Notes: generated by a model not told the origin, from the sequence alone. Numbered from the stretch's first letter, positions 34,395 through 43,218 are shown. The stretch is DNA of 60,257 bases from Candidatus Gastranaerophilales bacterium HUM_9 (GCA_002103075.1 DABG01000004.1:1-60257), one strand, 5' to 3'. Numbers and translations are program-made.

Positions 34395-34607
34395 TTATTC
34401 AAAATCAAACAGATCTTTGACTTTAAGTCCCATTATATCTGCAATTACTTTTAATTTAGATACGGTAATATCAGTCCTAGCAATTTCAACAAGGCTAATC
34501 ATTGCACGTGAGATATGTTCATTAGATAGGTCATCTTGTGTAAGTCCTAATTCCTTACGTTTTTTCTTTAAATTATTTGCAAATTTTTGTAAATATTCCT
34601 TGTTCAC
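34395..34607 (-). CDS. Small XRE regulator, paralogue of the 34165 gene
   Basis: 70 residues from the GTG at 34607, chosen because the paralogue begins at the same place (x-N-K-E-Y-L-Q-K-F-A); an upstream in-frame TTG would extend into the operator. HTH: L-T-Q-D-D-L-S-N-E-H-I-S-R-A-M-I-S-L-V-E. It is divergent from the exported nuclease at 34669, with repeats between them, so it probably controls both. Confidence 0.8.
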   Translation of the reverse strand: MNKEYLQKFANNLKKKRKELGLTQDDLSNEHISRAMISLVEIARTDITVSKLKVIADIMGLKVKDLFDFE

Positions 34608-34623
34608 AACTTTATTGTTAGTT

Positions 34624-34658
34624 ATACTAGCAATATATACAACTAGTGATACTAGCAA
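34624..34658. promoter_or_regulatory. Operator-like direct repeats between XRE and nuclease genes
   Basis: ATACTAGCAA occurs at 34624-34633 and again at 34649-34658 (25-bp period) with an ACTAGT palindrome between. The second copy abuts the nuclease Shine-Dalgarno. Confidence 0.6.
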
Positions 34659-34668
34659 AAGGAGAATT

Positions 34669-35130
34669 ATGAAAATTTTTTTTAAGATAAGAAAACTTGT
34701 TATAAGTTTATTTGTTTTTATATTTACGAGTTCACAAGTATTTTCTTATGTACATCATGAACATAATGAATGTAGTTATCAAATGGCGTGGGCAAAAAAA
34801 TATGGTGGAGTAATAGAATATGAACTCAATGACGGCACAAGAGTTGATTGTTTGACAGATAAATATGCAATTGAATTTGACTTTTATAACAAATGGGCTG
34901 AGGGAATAGGTCAAGCATTACATTATGGATATAAAACAAAAAAAATACCAAGGGTAATATTGATATTGGAAAATCCAAAACGAGAAATGGTTTATTTTAA
35001 CAGAGTTAAAAGATTGGCAAATGCATATAATTTTGAAGTGAGCTATGTAACAAAAGATATTCTAAATCTTGATAAATACGGAAGATGTTCAAATCTACAA
35101 TGTAAATGCCATAAAAGAAATTGTAAGTAA
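34669..35130 (+). CDS. Exported RecB-like PD-(D/E)XK nuclease
   Basis: 153 residues from an ATG with aggag. Residues 1-26 are a signal peptide (K-I-R-K-L-V-I-S-L-F-V-F-I-F). The core reads R-V-D60-C-L-T-D-K-Y-A-I-E69-F-D71-F-Y-N-K-W-A-E, then G-Q82-A-L-H-Y86, matching the D...(E/D)-x-(D/K) and Q-x-x-x-Y pattern of RecB-like nucleases. Lys is replaced by Asp71 at the third site, with K75 nearby. The C-terminus has four Cys. A periplasmic or secreted nuclease is likely; target unknown. Confidence 0.65.
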   Translation: MKIFFKIRKLVISLFVFIFTSSQVFSYVHHEHNECSYQMAWAKKYGGVIEYELNDGTRVDCLTDKYAIEFDFYNKWAEGIGQALHYGYKTKKIPRVILILENPKREMVYFNRVKRLANAYNFEVSYVTKDILNLDKYGRCSNLQCKCHKRNCK

Positions 35131-35157
35131 GGCAAGATAATGAATGAATTTTTACTC

Positions 35158-35545
35158 GTCATTGCGAAGCTCGAACATAGTGAGAGCTGTGGCAATCCAT
35201 AAACCAACGGTTCTGTAAACATAATCTGTCATTCCGAATTTGCGGATTTACACTCTGCCGAACAAAACAATTAAGTATTGTTTTGTGAGAGGGGACGACA
35301 CGAAGTTAGTCCGGATAGCGAGCGACCAACGAGCAGAGTGCGGAGGTTTGAACGACATAATAGTAGAATACAATTATGTCGTTCAACCGAAGACACGTTT
35401 AACGCGAGTCGGTCAAGACAGCAGATTGAGCCGACTGTGACAACGTCACAAAAGGTGAAACTCTGTGAGCGTGGAGTAAATTCAAGACAATTTCGGAACC
35501 CCTGCAAATATTTTGTTGGGGTAGAAACCCCAACCTACAGCTGTT
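35158..35545. repeat. Dispersed palindromic repeat, longest copy (3)
   Basis: Starts gtcattgcgaag, with ggcaatccataaaccaacgg, then an extended section: a 10-bp inverted repeat around acaaaacaat, a 14-bp perfect stem TTGAACGACATAAT/ATTATGTCGTTCAA (35348-35386), cggaacccctgc, and the GTTGGGGT hairpin. It occupies most of the 555-nt gap before the lipoprotein gene. Short ORFs here follow the palindromes and are not taken as genes. Confidence 0.75.
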
Positions 35546-35684
35546 TATACAGCATTGGTAAAGAATGAATAAGTCTTTGGGTATTAGGGATAAGTAAAGA
35601 TTTATAAATACATGCGTTGATTTTATATAAGTAATTATATTGTTTTGGTACAATTTTCTTAAGAAGTATCAAAGGGGATAAAGA

Positions 35685-36209
35685 ATGTTAGTTAATAAAA
35701 TTAAGACAGCAATCGTTGGTGCAAGCGTAGTTTTAGCAGGTTGTAACGGTCCTGCTTCTCATGAAAACGCAAAAAAATATATGATGAATAAACCACAAAA
35801 AGAATTAGAGGCTGTTATAGAACATCCAAATCCAAGAAAATCTATTTATACAGAAGCCTATGTAAGAACTCAATCAAACTTGGATTCAGTAGCGTATAGA
35901 GATGTTTTTATGGCAACAAATGCTAGCAAGGATTCATCTAAGGTAGCTGAATTTAACAAAATAGCTGCAAAGGGTAAAATGGAAATGCATATTCCAACTA
36001 AAAAATTGGTTGAAACAAATATTACTGCAAAAGAATACAATGAAATTTTAGATGGCGTAAGAGGAACATTTGGGTCAGAAAGATATTATGAAAGAATTCA
36101 GTACGCAACAGATAGTATCAATTATAGAAAATTCTTTGATAAACATAAATTGATGACTCCAAAAGTTGAAAAATTTTTTAATACTGTAAGTAAACAAATT
36201 AAGCCATAG
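35685..36209 (+). CDS. Hypothetical lipoprotein
   Basis: 174 residues. Lipoprotein signal with lipobox V-L-A-G-C at 17-21; the mature part is Lys/Glu/Asn-rich and helical with no known domain. Shine-Dalgarno aaagggg. Located at the cell envelope; function unknown. Confidence 0.75.
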   Translation: MLVNKIKTAIVGASVVLAGCNGPASHENAKKYMMNKPQKELEAVIEHPNPRKSIYTEAYVRTQSNLDSVAYRDVFMATNASKDSSKVAEFNKIAAKGKMEMHIPTKKLVETNITAKEYNEILDGVRGTFGSERYYERIQYATDSINYRKFFDKHKLMTPKVEKFFNTVSKQIKP

Positions 36210-36224
36210 TGGATTTGATAAATT

Positions 36225-36539
36225 ATGAAAAAATGTAAGATAACTGTTTTAAAACGTAATTTTGATGAAGAATTAGCGAAAGAATATGGTGTTGAAGGTT
36301 TGACTGCTTGTCCTATGTTGAAAGAGGGTCAGGTGTTTTATGCAGATTGGGAATGTCCAGAAGGGTTTTGTAATGAAGCTTGGAAGGCGATTTATCAATA
36401 TGTATTTACACTAGCACATGGTGGAGCTACAAAAGAAACATTCTATTATAACGATTGGATAAAAACTCCAGGAGTTGCAATTTGTTCTTGTAACGATGGC
36501 TTAAGACCTGTAATTTTCAAGATTGAAGCTCAAGGGTGA
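36225..36539 (+). CDS. TIGR04076-family protein
   Basis: 104 residues. Opens K-C-K-I-T-V-L-K-R; has C-P-M-L-K-E-G-Q-V-F near residue 29, W-E-C-P-E-G-F-C-N-E-A-W, and C-S-C-N-D-G-L-R-P-V-I-F-K-I at the end, all fitting the TIGR04076 family of unknown function. Five or more conserved Cys suggest metal or thiol chemistry. It lies 15 nt after the lipoprotein gene. Confidence 0.8.
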   Translation: MKKCKITVLKRNFDEELAKEYGVEGLTACPMLKEGQVFYADWECPEGFCNEAWKAIYQYVFTLAHGGATKETFYYNDWIKTPGVAICSCNDGLRPVIFKIEAQG

Positions 36540-36550
36540 CATTGATATCT

Positions 36551-38173
36551 TTAATCAACAATATTTCTTGTTTGCCAGATATATGTTTGATTTCCTTTGA
36601 TTCCACCTTCAATGTCTTGTGGTGCTTTAAATTCTTTTTCTATTACAAGAGCATCTTTAATTATAGATTTTAATACTTTAAATAATTTTTTATTATTAGA
36701 AAGGTCATTTTTTATAGGGTCTGAATCTATAATATTCATATTTTCATCGAATGTAACTGCGGAATCATTCATTTGAATTGAGTTATATTTTAAAGTTTTA
36801 TCCTTTTTGTTATAGGTAAATACGTGTGGTTGAGTTGTTTCTTCATTATTCCAATTTTCATCTGAGAATAAATCAATTTTTAAGTTACCATTCTTGTCAT
36901 CTGTATATAATGTGAATTTATAGTCTTCATCTACTTGTTCCTGTAATAAAACAGTTGGTTGGATTTTTTCGTCAGGAATATTATAACGTTTTCTTGATAT
37001 AACAGCATTGTCCCAATTTTTAGACTCTGCAACCATTTGTATACTATAGAATAAAAATTCTTTGTTTGTTAATTCATCTGTATCTGAATTCATGTTTACG
37101 CTAAATGAGTTATAAATTCCTGCTGCAGAATAATTTGGTAAATCTTCACCATTAAAAGATGAGCGTACCATTATTTTATCAGTATTTATATTGTTTTCTC
37201 TCATTGTTTCAAGAATATTATCTATTTGATTTTGGGAATTTTTGTTTTCATAAAAAGGCTGTTCATTTTCTTGTTTTAAGAGATTATCAATATATCCAGA
37301 TGGAAGTGCTATAGATTTAGGGATAATTGCATTTATCTTTTTATCTTTTGAAAGTCTTTCAAGTTTAGCAAGATTTAAAGCTTTTGCGCCAACAAGATTT
37401 GGAGTGTATTCTTTTGATGTTAAAATTTTATCAGAATATTCAAGTTCAGGAACTTCGATATTAGGATATTTTCTTGCACCTTTTGTATTTTCAATTTTAT
37501 TGAATTTTATAAAGTTATCTTTTAATTGTAGTTCAATATTTTGTCCTTCAAATTTTTTCAAATTACTCACTATTTTATTATCAAAAACTGTTCCACATGC
37601 GTCAGTTCTTGTTCTCAACTGAGTGGCAATATGAGAAAAACTACCTGCATCATCAGATGTATAGATAATACCAACAATATTCGGATTTGATAAATCGTGA
37701 TGAAATTTTTTAGTCAATAAAATAGTTGGTTCTTTTAAGCTGTTTATAAAACTATTATCATTTAGTCCGATTTTATCTTTTGTTATGAGTTTACCTTTTG
37801 CTATGCCTGATTTTATAGCATGGATAATTGGTTGGTTGTGTTTCTTTCTTAGATAAAAAGAAGCTTTTTGTTGGAGAAAATCAGTATCAACTTTGTAATC
37901 TTCCCCATTTTTTGTATCAATAGCACCAGTATCTTTGTAAATGATATGATAACTGAGGTTTTTATTTTTTATAGGAACAGATTGATAAAAATTTCTGTTA
38001 TCTTGATTCATCTCGACTTCTTTATCTGGATAGTCAGATGTAACAATATATGGTTTATCACCTAAATATGGATTGTTGTCTGTTTGAATAATTAGTCTTT
38101 CTGATTTAGGTTGAATTTTATATGAATGCGATTTGAATTGTGAGTTGTTGTTTTGTATACTGGTTACTCTCAT
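36551..38173 (-). CDS. Alpha-glucan water dikinase-like protein
   Basis: 540 residues with two parts in the order of plant glucan water dikinase (GWD). First a phosphohistidine-type domain (about 145-225): P-T-I-L-L-T-K, G-I-I-Y-T-S-D-D-A-G-S-F-S-H181-I-A-T-Q, C-G-T-V-F-D. Then a PEP-synthase-type ATP-binding domain from G-A-K-A-L-N-L (262) through V-R-S-S-F-N-G-E-D-L-P-N-Y-S-A-A-G to P-Q-D-I-E-G-G and W-Q-T-R-N. GWD moves the beta-phosphate of ATP to glucan via the His. No carbohydrate-binding module is seen; the first 140 residues are unassigned and hold S-Q-F-K-S at 11-15. TATCAT precedes the ATG by 6 nt with no Shine-Dalgarno. Confidence 0.75.
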   Translation of the reverse strand: MRVTSIQNNNSQFKSHSYKIQPKSERLIIQTDNNPYLGDKPYIVTSDYPDKEVEMNQDNRNFYQSVPIKNKNLSYHIIYKDTGAIDTKNGEDYKVDTDFLQQKASFYLRKKHNQPIIHAIKSGIAKGKLITKDKIGLNDNSFINSLKEPTILLTKKFHHDLSNPNIVGIIYTSDDAGSFSHIATQLRTRTDACGTVFDNKIVSNLKKFEGQNIELQLKDNFIKFNKIENTKGARKYPNIEVPELEYSDKILTSKEYTPNLVGAKALNLAKLERLSKDKKINAIIPKSIALPSGYIDNLLKQENEQPFYENKNSQNQIDNILETMRENNINTDKIMVRSSFNGEDLPNYSAAGIYNSFSVNMNSDTDELTNKEFLFYSIQMVAESKNWDNAVISRKRYNIPDEKIQPTVLLQEQVDEDYKFTLYTDDKNGNLKIDLFSDENWNNEETTQPHVFTYNKKDKTLKYNSIQMNDSAVTFDENMNIIDSDPIKNDLSNNKKLFKVLKSIIKDALVIEKEFKAPQDIEGGIKGNQTYIWQTRNIVD

Positions 38174-38358
38174 GTATACATGATAATATAAAAAATTTAT
38201 AATTTGTTATAAAATTAAGTATTTGTAACTATTTTAACAAGTTTACAGTATTTAAAGAAAAATATAAGAGAAAATTTATACTTCTTCCCAAATGTGAATT
38301 CTATTCAAGATATCTTTCATTGAATAGTTATATTGGCTTTATTTTTTCTTATTGAAAC

Positions 38359-39813
38359 TTATTCATTTATGATTTTATCGATATCAGAAAGTTTTGCTTC
38401 AATAGCATTTTCATAAGCGCCTTGTGAATGGTTTGCAGGGATACCCATACATCTTAAATGGAAGTTATCACTTACGTTTTTGAGGTCAGAACGAGCCATA
38501 ATTTCTGCTATTGTTACATCTTCTTTTGTTTTGAACAAGTTTGTTACACCTTTTGCAGAAAGTCTACCCATATTATAATCTTTGAACCAATGGTGAAATT
38601 CAACTTGTTTTAGTATTCGTGATTTGATTTCAGGAGATAAATTCATTCTTCCTAAAATCTTTTCTGTATAAATTGCACTTAGTCTTGCGTGACCTTCGTC
38701 AGGACAAAAATCAGAAATGAACTGTTTTCCTAAATCGTGTAAAATAGTTGAATATTTTAATACGAGTTGAGAATCTGAATCAAGACCTTCTAACCTGTGA
38801 TTTTGTAGGTTGTCTTGAAGATTTTTTATTGTATGTACGTCAACTGAATATTGATGAGTGTGGTGCTGTTTTTTACCGATAACAGCAGTAAATTCAGGAA
38901 ATTCTTGGATAATTGAGTCTAAAACTTTTTTAGTTTCAGGGTCTTCTATTAGAGTTTCATTTTCCTGAGTGAAATTTTTTATAATTTGACTTATTTTTTG
39001 TTCAGCTTTAGATGTGCCAATATTTTCTGGAACGATTGGTATTCGTTCCATTTCAACTCCTACTTCATTAAATTCAGTTGGGTTGAGTCTTATATCAAAT
39101 TTTTCTTCAATCAATTTACGTTCTTCTGGTGGAAGTACTTCTAATTCAGCTTTTAAATCACCTAAAAAACGGTTTCTACTATATTTGAGAGGAATGCCAT
39201 CTTTACCGAAGGTTTCAGGCTTAAATTTAATAATAGCGTTATCTAGTTGATTTGTTGTACTAAATATGCCAAGTGTTTTTTTATTTTGTGCAACTTTTTC
39301 TGCTCTAGCTTTAAGTTGCACTTCTTGTTCAGCTTTAAGTTTAGCCTCTTGTTCAGCCTTGAGCTTAGCCTCTTGCTCAGCTTTAAGTTTAGCTTCTTGC
39401 TCAGCCTTGAGCTTTATTTTTTGTTCTGCTTTGAGTTTAGCTTCCTTTTCGGCTTTAGCTTTAGCTTCTTCAGCAGCTTTTTTTGTTTCTTCAAGTGCTT
39501 TTGTTCTTGCTTCTTCGGCTAATTTTTTAGCTTCTTCGGTAGCTTTTTTTATTTGGTTTGCTTTTATTTTGCCATGTGTAAAAAACGCACCTAGCCCAAG
39601 AGTAGTAGTTGTCCCTGCTATTATGGTTGCTTTTACCCATTTGCTCAAGCCTTTGGATTCAGATTTTTGAGTTTGTGTTGAAATATCAAGCTTATCTTTT
39701 TCAATATTGTCTAGCGCACCAGAACTTGAAACATAAGCTCTTTGGCTTATGCTTGTGTTTGTAGGTTTTGTATTGGTTTGTATATTGAAAATTTTATCCG
39801 TATTAATTGGCAT
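38359..39813 (-). CDS. Membrane-anchored HD-domain protein with coiled-coil repeats
   Basis: 484 residues. An Asn/Thr/Ser-rich N-terminus, a membrane segment near 63-82 (K-A-T-I-I-A-G-T-T-T-T-L-G-L-G-A-F-F), then a long Lys/Glu/Ala coiled coil with an octapeptide A-K-L-K-A-E-Q-E repeated about five times. Near residue 320 an HD domain begins: H-Q-Y-S-V-D-V-H, then I-L-H-D-L-G-K and Q-V-E-F-H-H-W-F, resembling HD phosphohydrolases of the CCA-enzyme type. Substrate unknown; metal ligands look intact. Confidence 0.75.
   Translation of the reverse strand: MPINTDKIFNIQTNTKPTNTSISQRAYVSSSGALDNIEKDKLDISTQTQKSESKGLSKWVKATIIAGTTTTLGLGAFFTHGKIKANQIKKATEEAKKLAEEARTKALEETKKAAEEAKAKAEKEAKLKAEQKIKLKAEQEAKLKAEQEAKLKAEQEAKLKAEQEVQLKARAEKVAQNKKTLGIFSTTNQLDNAIIKFKPETFGKDGIPLKYSRNRFLGDLKAELEVLPPEERKLIEEKFDIRLNPTEFNEVGVEMERIPIVPENIGTSKAEQKISQIIKNFTQENETLIEDPETKKVLDSIIQEFPEFTAVIGKKQHHTHQYSVDVHTIKNLQDNLQNHRLEGLDSDSQLVLKYSTILHDLGKQFISDFCPDEGHARLSAIYTEKILGRMNLSPEIKSRILKQVEFHHWFKDYNMGRLSAKGVTNLFKTKEDVTIAEIMARSDLKNVSDNFHLRCMGIPANHSQGAYENAIEAKLSDIDKIINE
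39300..39450 (-). repeat. 24-bp tandem repeat in the HD-protein gene
   Basis: About five in-frame 24-nt units encode K-A-E-Q-E-A-K-L; copies are near-identical at DNA level, so copy number may vary between strains. Confidence 0.8.
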
Positions 39814-40000
39814 AGAAATATCCCATATAACTTAATTTATAGTTATAAAAGTGTTCTTTATAAAAAAACTTGCCTTTTTTTAATAAACTTTTACAAAATA
39901 AATTTATTATTAAAATGCTTATAGTGAGAAATTATCTATATATTTTAGTAATAAAGTTTGTTAGTTGATTAAATAAAAATTAATTTATGTAAATAAAAGT

Positions 40001-40031
40001 CAATTCGTTTTTTAATAATTACTTTATAGAT
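40001..40031 (+). promoter_or_regulatory. Shared promoter-like element, copy 3
   Basis: CAATT (40001-40005), 17 nt including a T-run, then TTTATAGAT (40023-40031). The CAATT-to-TTTATA distance equals that of the elements before the genes at 2523 and 6903. Confidence 0.4.
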
Positions 40032-40060
40032 ATATACAATTAGTTAGGGAATGTTGTTTT

Positions 40061-40804
40061 ATGCCTTTAAATACATCAAATACATTTGATAGTTTTCGTG
40101 GAGTAAAGAATCCAACTCCTGTTTCTGTTAACGGAACAACCTCTTATACCCCTGTTACTAAGCCATTACCAAGTGACAACTATTCATTTAAGGGTGAAAT
40201 GTATGAAAATTTACAATTTTCAAAGGAAAAATCTATTTCAGGAATTGTTTTTGATGGCGAATTAAATGGTAAAAATACAACATTGAAAACTGTATATGAT
40301 GAAAATAAAAATTTTTATTATGAGGCTTCTATTGCTGGTAAAAAATTATCAATGATAGGAGTAAATAATGGAGGTTATCACGGTAAAATTGGTGATAAAG
40401 ATTTTGAATTAAATATTGATTATATAAAACCATCAAAAATAACTAAATTTATAAATAGTGTTAGAGGTACGACGTATAAACCAAAATATTTTAATATTTC
40501 AGGAACAATTGGTGGAAAAGAAGTTTCTATTAACATGCCAAATGGAGAAATTCCAAAAGATGAAGATGAAAAAGATTTATATTCATTGATTTTGTTTGAT
40601 AACGGTTGTGCCGTAAAAACTTTTGGAAATAAAATTATAGGTATCGGATACTCAAACGAAAATAAAACAAATATAAGAAGACGAATGGATAATCGTGATA
40701 AAAAAATCGATGAAAATGTTAAACCTCTTATAATGCAGTCAGTTAGTACACTTGCCAGTGTTGGTCTTGGTGCATTGTTATATAAATTTGGTTTGAAACA
40801 TTAG
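40061..40804 (+). CDS. Lineage-specific protein with two SF[RK]G motifs
   Basis: 247 residues. D-S-F-R-G at 10-14 and Y-S-F-K-G at 41-45 sit in a Thr/Pro/Ser-rich leader. The middle is beta-rich with recurring G-K-K/G-K-D turns (I-A-G-K-K-L-S-M-I-G, I-G-D-K-D-F-E-L, I-G-G-K-E-V-S-I). A C-terminal hydrophobic stretch (S-T-L-A-S-V-G-L-G-A-L-L-Y) could reach the membrane. No known domain. Confidence 0.65.
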   Translation: MPLNTSNTFDSFRGVKNPTPVSVNGTTSYTPVTKPLPSDNYSFKGEMYENLQFSKEKSISGIVFDGELNGKNTTLKTVYDENKNFYYEASIAGKKLSMIGVNNGGYHGKIGDKDFELNIDYIKPSKITKFINSVRGTTYKPKYFNISGTIGGKEVSINMPNGEIPKDEDEKDLYSLILFDNGCAVKTFGNKIIGIGYSNENKTNIRRRMDNRDKKIDENVKPLIMQSVSTLASVGLGALLYKFGLKH

Positions 40805-40907
40805 TCTAAAATTTTCTCTTACAATCTCAGATTAAGTTTATATAAAGACCCTAAAATCTTGTGGTAAACTAGAATAGTAAGGATAGATTGTAAGAAAGGA
40901 AATTTAT

Positions 40908-42026
40908 ATGATACCAATTTTTGATTCAAAACGTCAATATGCACAAATTGGTGCAGATATTGAAAAAAATGTATGTGAAGTTTTACGTTCAGGCTCTTAT
41001 ATTCTAGGACAAAATACGAAAGCTTTAGAACAAGAATTAGCTGATTATATCGGCGTAAAATATACAGTAGGTCTTAACTCAGGTACAGATGCTTTACATA
41101 TCGCACTTAGAGCTTTAGATATAGGACATGGTGATGAAGTTATTACAACAGCATTCACATTCGTAGCTACAGCAGAAGCAATTGGTATCGTTGGTGCAAA
41201 ACCTGTATTTGTTGATATTGATGCTGATACATTCAACATTGATCCAGCTAAGATTGAAGCAGCTATAACACCAAAAACAAAAGCTATTATCCCTGTTCAT
41301 TTGTATGGTCAACCATGTGATATGGACAGAATTATGGATATTGCTAAACGTCATAACTTACACGTTATTGAAGACTGTTGTCAAGCAATCGGTTCAACTT
41401 ATAAAGGACAAAAAGTTGGTACATTTGGTGATTTCGGTTGCTACAGCTTTTATCCAACTAAAAACTTAGGTACAATGGGTGATGGTGGTCTTTTGACAAC
41501 TAACTCTGAAAGTTTAAAAAATAGAGCAATCGCTTTGAGAAATCACGGTGGTGCTGTTCGTTATCATCATGATGAAATTGGTGTAAACTCTAGATTAGAT
41601 GAAATCCAAGCAGCTATTTTGAGAACAAAACTTCCTTATATTGATGAATGGAATTCTAAAAGACGTGAAATAGCATCATACTATAACGAATTGTTTGCTA
41701 ACTGTGAAGATATCGTAACTCCAAAAGAACTTGATAATACTTATTGTGTATATCACCAATACACTGTTAAAGTTCCTAATAGAGATGAAATATTTGAAAA
41801 AATGCATGATGCTGGTATTGGTGCTATGTTGTATTATCCAATTCCACTTCACTTGCAAAAAGTTCATAACTATTTAGGAATGGGCAAAGGTTCATTACCT
41901 ATTACAGAAAGAAATACTGAAATTGTTATGTCACTTCCAATGTTCCCAGAACTAACTAGAGAAGAACAACAAACAGTAGCTAATACATTGATTAAACTTG
42001 TTGAAGATTCAAAAGTATTAGCATAA
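40908..42026 (+). CDS. DegT/DnrJ/EryC1/StrS-family sugar aminotransferase
   Basis: 372 residues. Fold-type I PLP enzyme: G-S-Y-I-L-G-Q near the start, G-L-N-S-G-T-D-A-L, V-I-E-D-C-C-Q-A-I-G-S and F-Y-P-T-K-N-L-G-T-M-G-D-G-G with the PLP Lys, then N-S-R-L-D-E-I-Q-A-A. Such enzymes aminate nucleotide-linked keto-sugars for surface glycans. No other sugar-nucleotide gene is adjacent, so the product sugar cannot be named. Shine-Dalgarno gaaagga. Confidence 0.93.
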   Translation: MIPIFDSKRQYAQIGADIEKNVCEVLRSGSYILGQNTKALEQELADYIGVKYTVGLNSGTDALHIALRALDIGHGDEVITTAFTFVATAEAIGIVGAKPVFVDIDADTFNIDPAKIEAAITPKTKAIIPVHLYGQPCDMDRIMDIAKRHNLHVIEDCCQAIGSTYKGQKVGTFGDFGCYSFYPTKNLGTMGDGGLLTTNSESLKNRAIALRNHGGAVRYHHDEIGVNSRLDEIQAAILRTKLPYIDEWNSKRREIASYYNELFANCEDIVTPKELDNTYCVYHQYTVKVPNRDEIFEKMHDAGIGAMLYYPIPLHLQKVHNYLGMGKGSLPITERNTEIVMSLPMFPELTREEQQTVANTLIKLVEDSKVLA

Positions 42027-42050
42027 GAAATTTTTTAATCTTCATACTGA

Positions 42051-42086
42051 AATGCTATGTCCTAATTTTAGAACATAGCATTTTTG
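42051..42086 (+). terminator. Terminator after the aminotransferase
   Basis: atgctatgt/acatagcat stem extended by ctaa/ttag, followed by five T. Confidence 0.9.
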
Positions 42087-42098
42087 TTGGTTTTGTAA

Positions 42099-42163
42099 GT
42101 CATTGCGAGACTCAAACGTAGTGAGAGCCGTTGCAATCCATAAATTAACAGGTCTGTGTACAT
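42099..42163. repeat. Dispersed repeat, short copy (4)
   Basis: gtcattgcgagac ... gttgcaatccataaattaacaggtctgtgtacataa: the first half of the repeat only, directly before a terminator. Confidence 0.8.
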
Positions 42164-42204
42164 AAAAAAGGGCGGGGTTTGTGAAACAAACCCCGCCCTT
42201 TTTT
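42164..42204. terminator. Bidirectional terminator (GAA loop)
   Basis: aaaaaagggcggggtttgt, loop GAA, and its reverse complement ending in T6. It ends the minus-strand transglycosylase and can also back up the + strand terminator. Confidence 0.93.
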
Positions 42205-42217
42205 ATTTTAAAAAATA

Positions 42218-42937
42218 TTACAAATTCACTTCTATAATTTCATCAATCTGTTCTTGTTGAATAGGTGTTAACATAGCTGTATCCGTTTTGATATTATCAA
42301 TATCGTGGATAACATTATGTACAGGCTTGTTAGGAGTAACAGATTTTTGCTGAACTGTTTGAGTTGTTTTTTGAACCGATTGTTGAACAGCATGTTGTTG
42401 ATGGTGAACTACCTGTTTACTAACTGTTTGTTTTTTTGCCTGAATTGCTTTTTGATTAGCATTATGTGCCTTGATTGCAGGGTCAGTATGAGCTTTCAAA
42501 TGATAATATTCAGACATAATTCTTGAAACATAAGCCTTTGAACAAGGTGCAGGTTGTTTATGTTTAAGCACATAAGCAGGGCCTGTGTGATACGCTGCAA
42601 GAGCCAATTCTGTTGAACCTAACATTTTGTATAACATCTTGTAATATGTAAGTCCAGCTTTGATGTTGTCGTGCAAACAGTATGGGTTTAATCCCATTTT
42701 TCTTGCAGTAGACGGCATCAATTGAAATACACCAACAGCCCCGCAAGAACTTTTTGAACCGTGATTAAATTGAGATTCTGTTTTTGCTATTGATAATGCT
42801 AGTGCAGGGTCAATTCCCATTTCTACTGACTGTTTTACAATAGTAGCTTTTACATGATTTACAGGTATTTCTGATGCTTCGACATGCATAGCCATTAGTA
42901 TCACTATTAAAGTGAACATTGCTAGTTTTCTAATCAT
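42218..42937 (-). CDS. Lytic transglycosylase, SLT domain
   Basis: 239 residues with a signal peptide (1-22). The SLT domain (about 30-150) has A-L-S-I-A-K-T-E-S-Q-F with the catalytic Glu, G-A-V-G-V-F-Q-L-M-P-S-T-A, and A-L-A-A-Y-H-T-G-P. It cleaves the glycan strands of peptidoglycan. The C-terminal 90 residues are Gln/His/Val-rich low complexity, likely a linker. Shine-Dalgarno agagga. Confidence 0.92.
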   Translation of the reverse strand: MIRKLAMFTLIVILMAMHVEASEIPVNHVKATIVKQSVEMGIDPALALSIAKTESQFNHGSKSSCGAVGVFQLMPSTARKMGLNPYCLHDNIKAGLTYYKMLYKMLGSTELALAAYHTGPAYVLKHKQPAPCSKAYVSRIMSEYYHLKAHTDPAIKAHNANQKAIQAKKQTVSKQVVHHQQHAVQQSVQKTTQTVQQKSVTPNKPVHNVIHDIDNIKTDTAMLTPIQQEQIDEIIEVNL

Positions 42938-43218
42938 CTAAATCCTCTTAAATTGTACATTGAACTCCGCAAAAAATTCTCATTCTCTGGTTAACTACTC
43001 CATCAAAGTTGAATTCAACGGAAAATTATTATACTTATATAATACATACTCAAGATTAAAAATCAACCCCTATTTGAAAATAGTTAAAAAAACAATCGCT
43101 ATAATCCAGATATATCACGACGTTAATAAATTGTAACAATTACAATTATAAGATAGAATCATTAACTAAATGGAAATATATTAAAATATTTTAGGGATAA
43201 AATTGTTTAAAAGTGAAG

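Noticed and set aside
35240..35653. Several overlapping 66-96-aa frames on both strands
   Set aside because: They follow the palindromes of the dispersed repeat and have no RBS.
39247..39670. Frames rich in Ser/Leu/Phe on the + strand
   Set aside because: Antisense of the Lys/Glu/Ala coiled-coil repeat in the HD gene.
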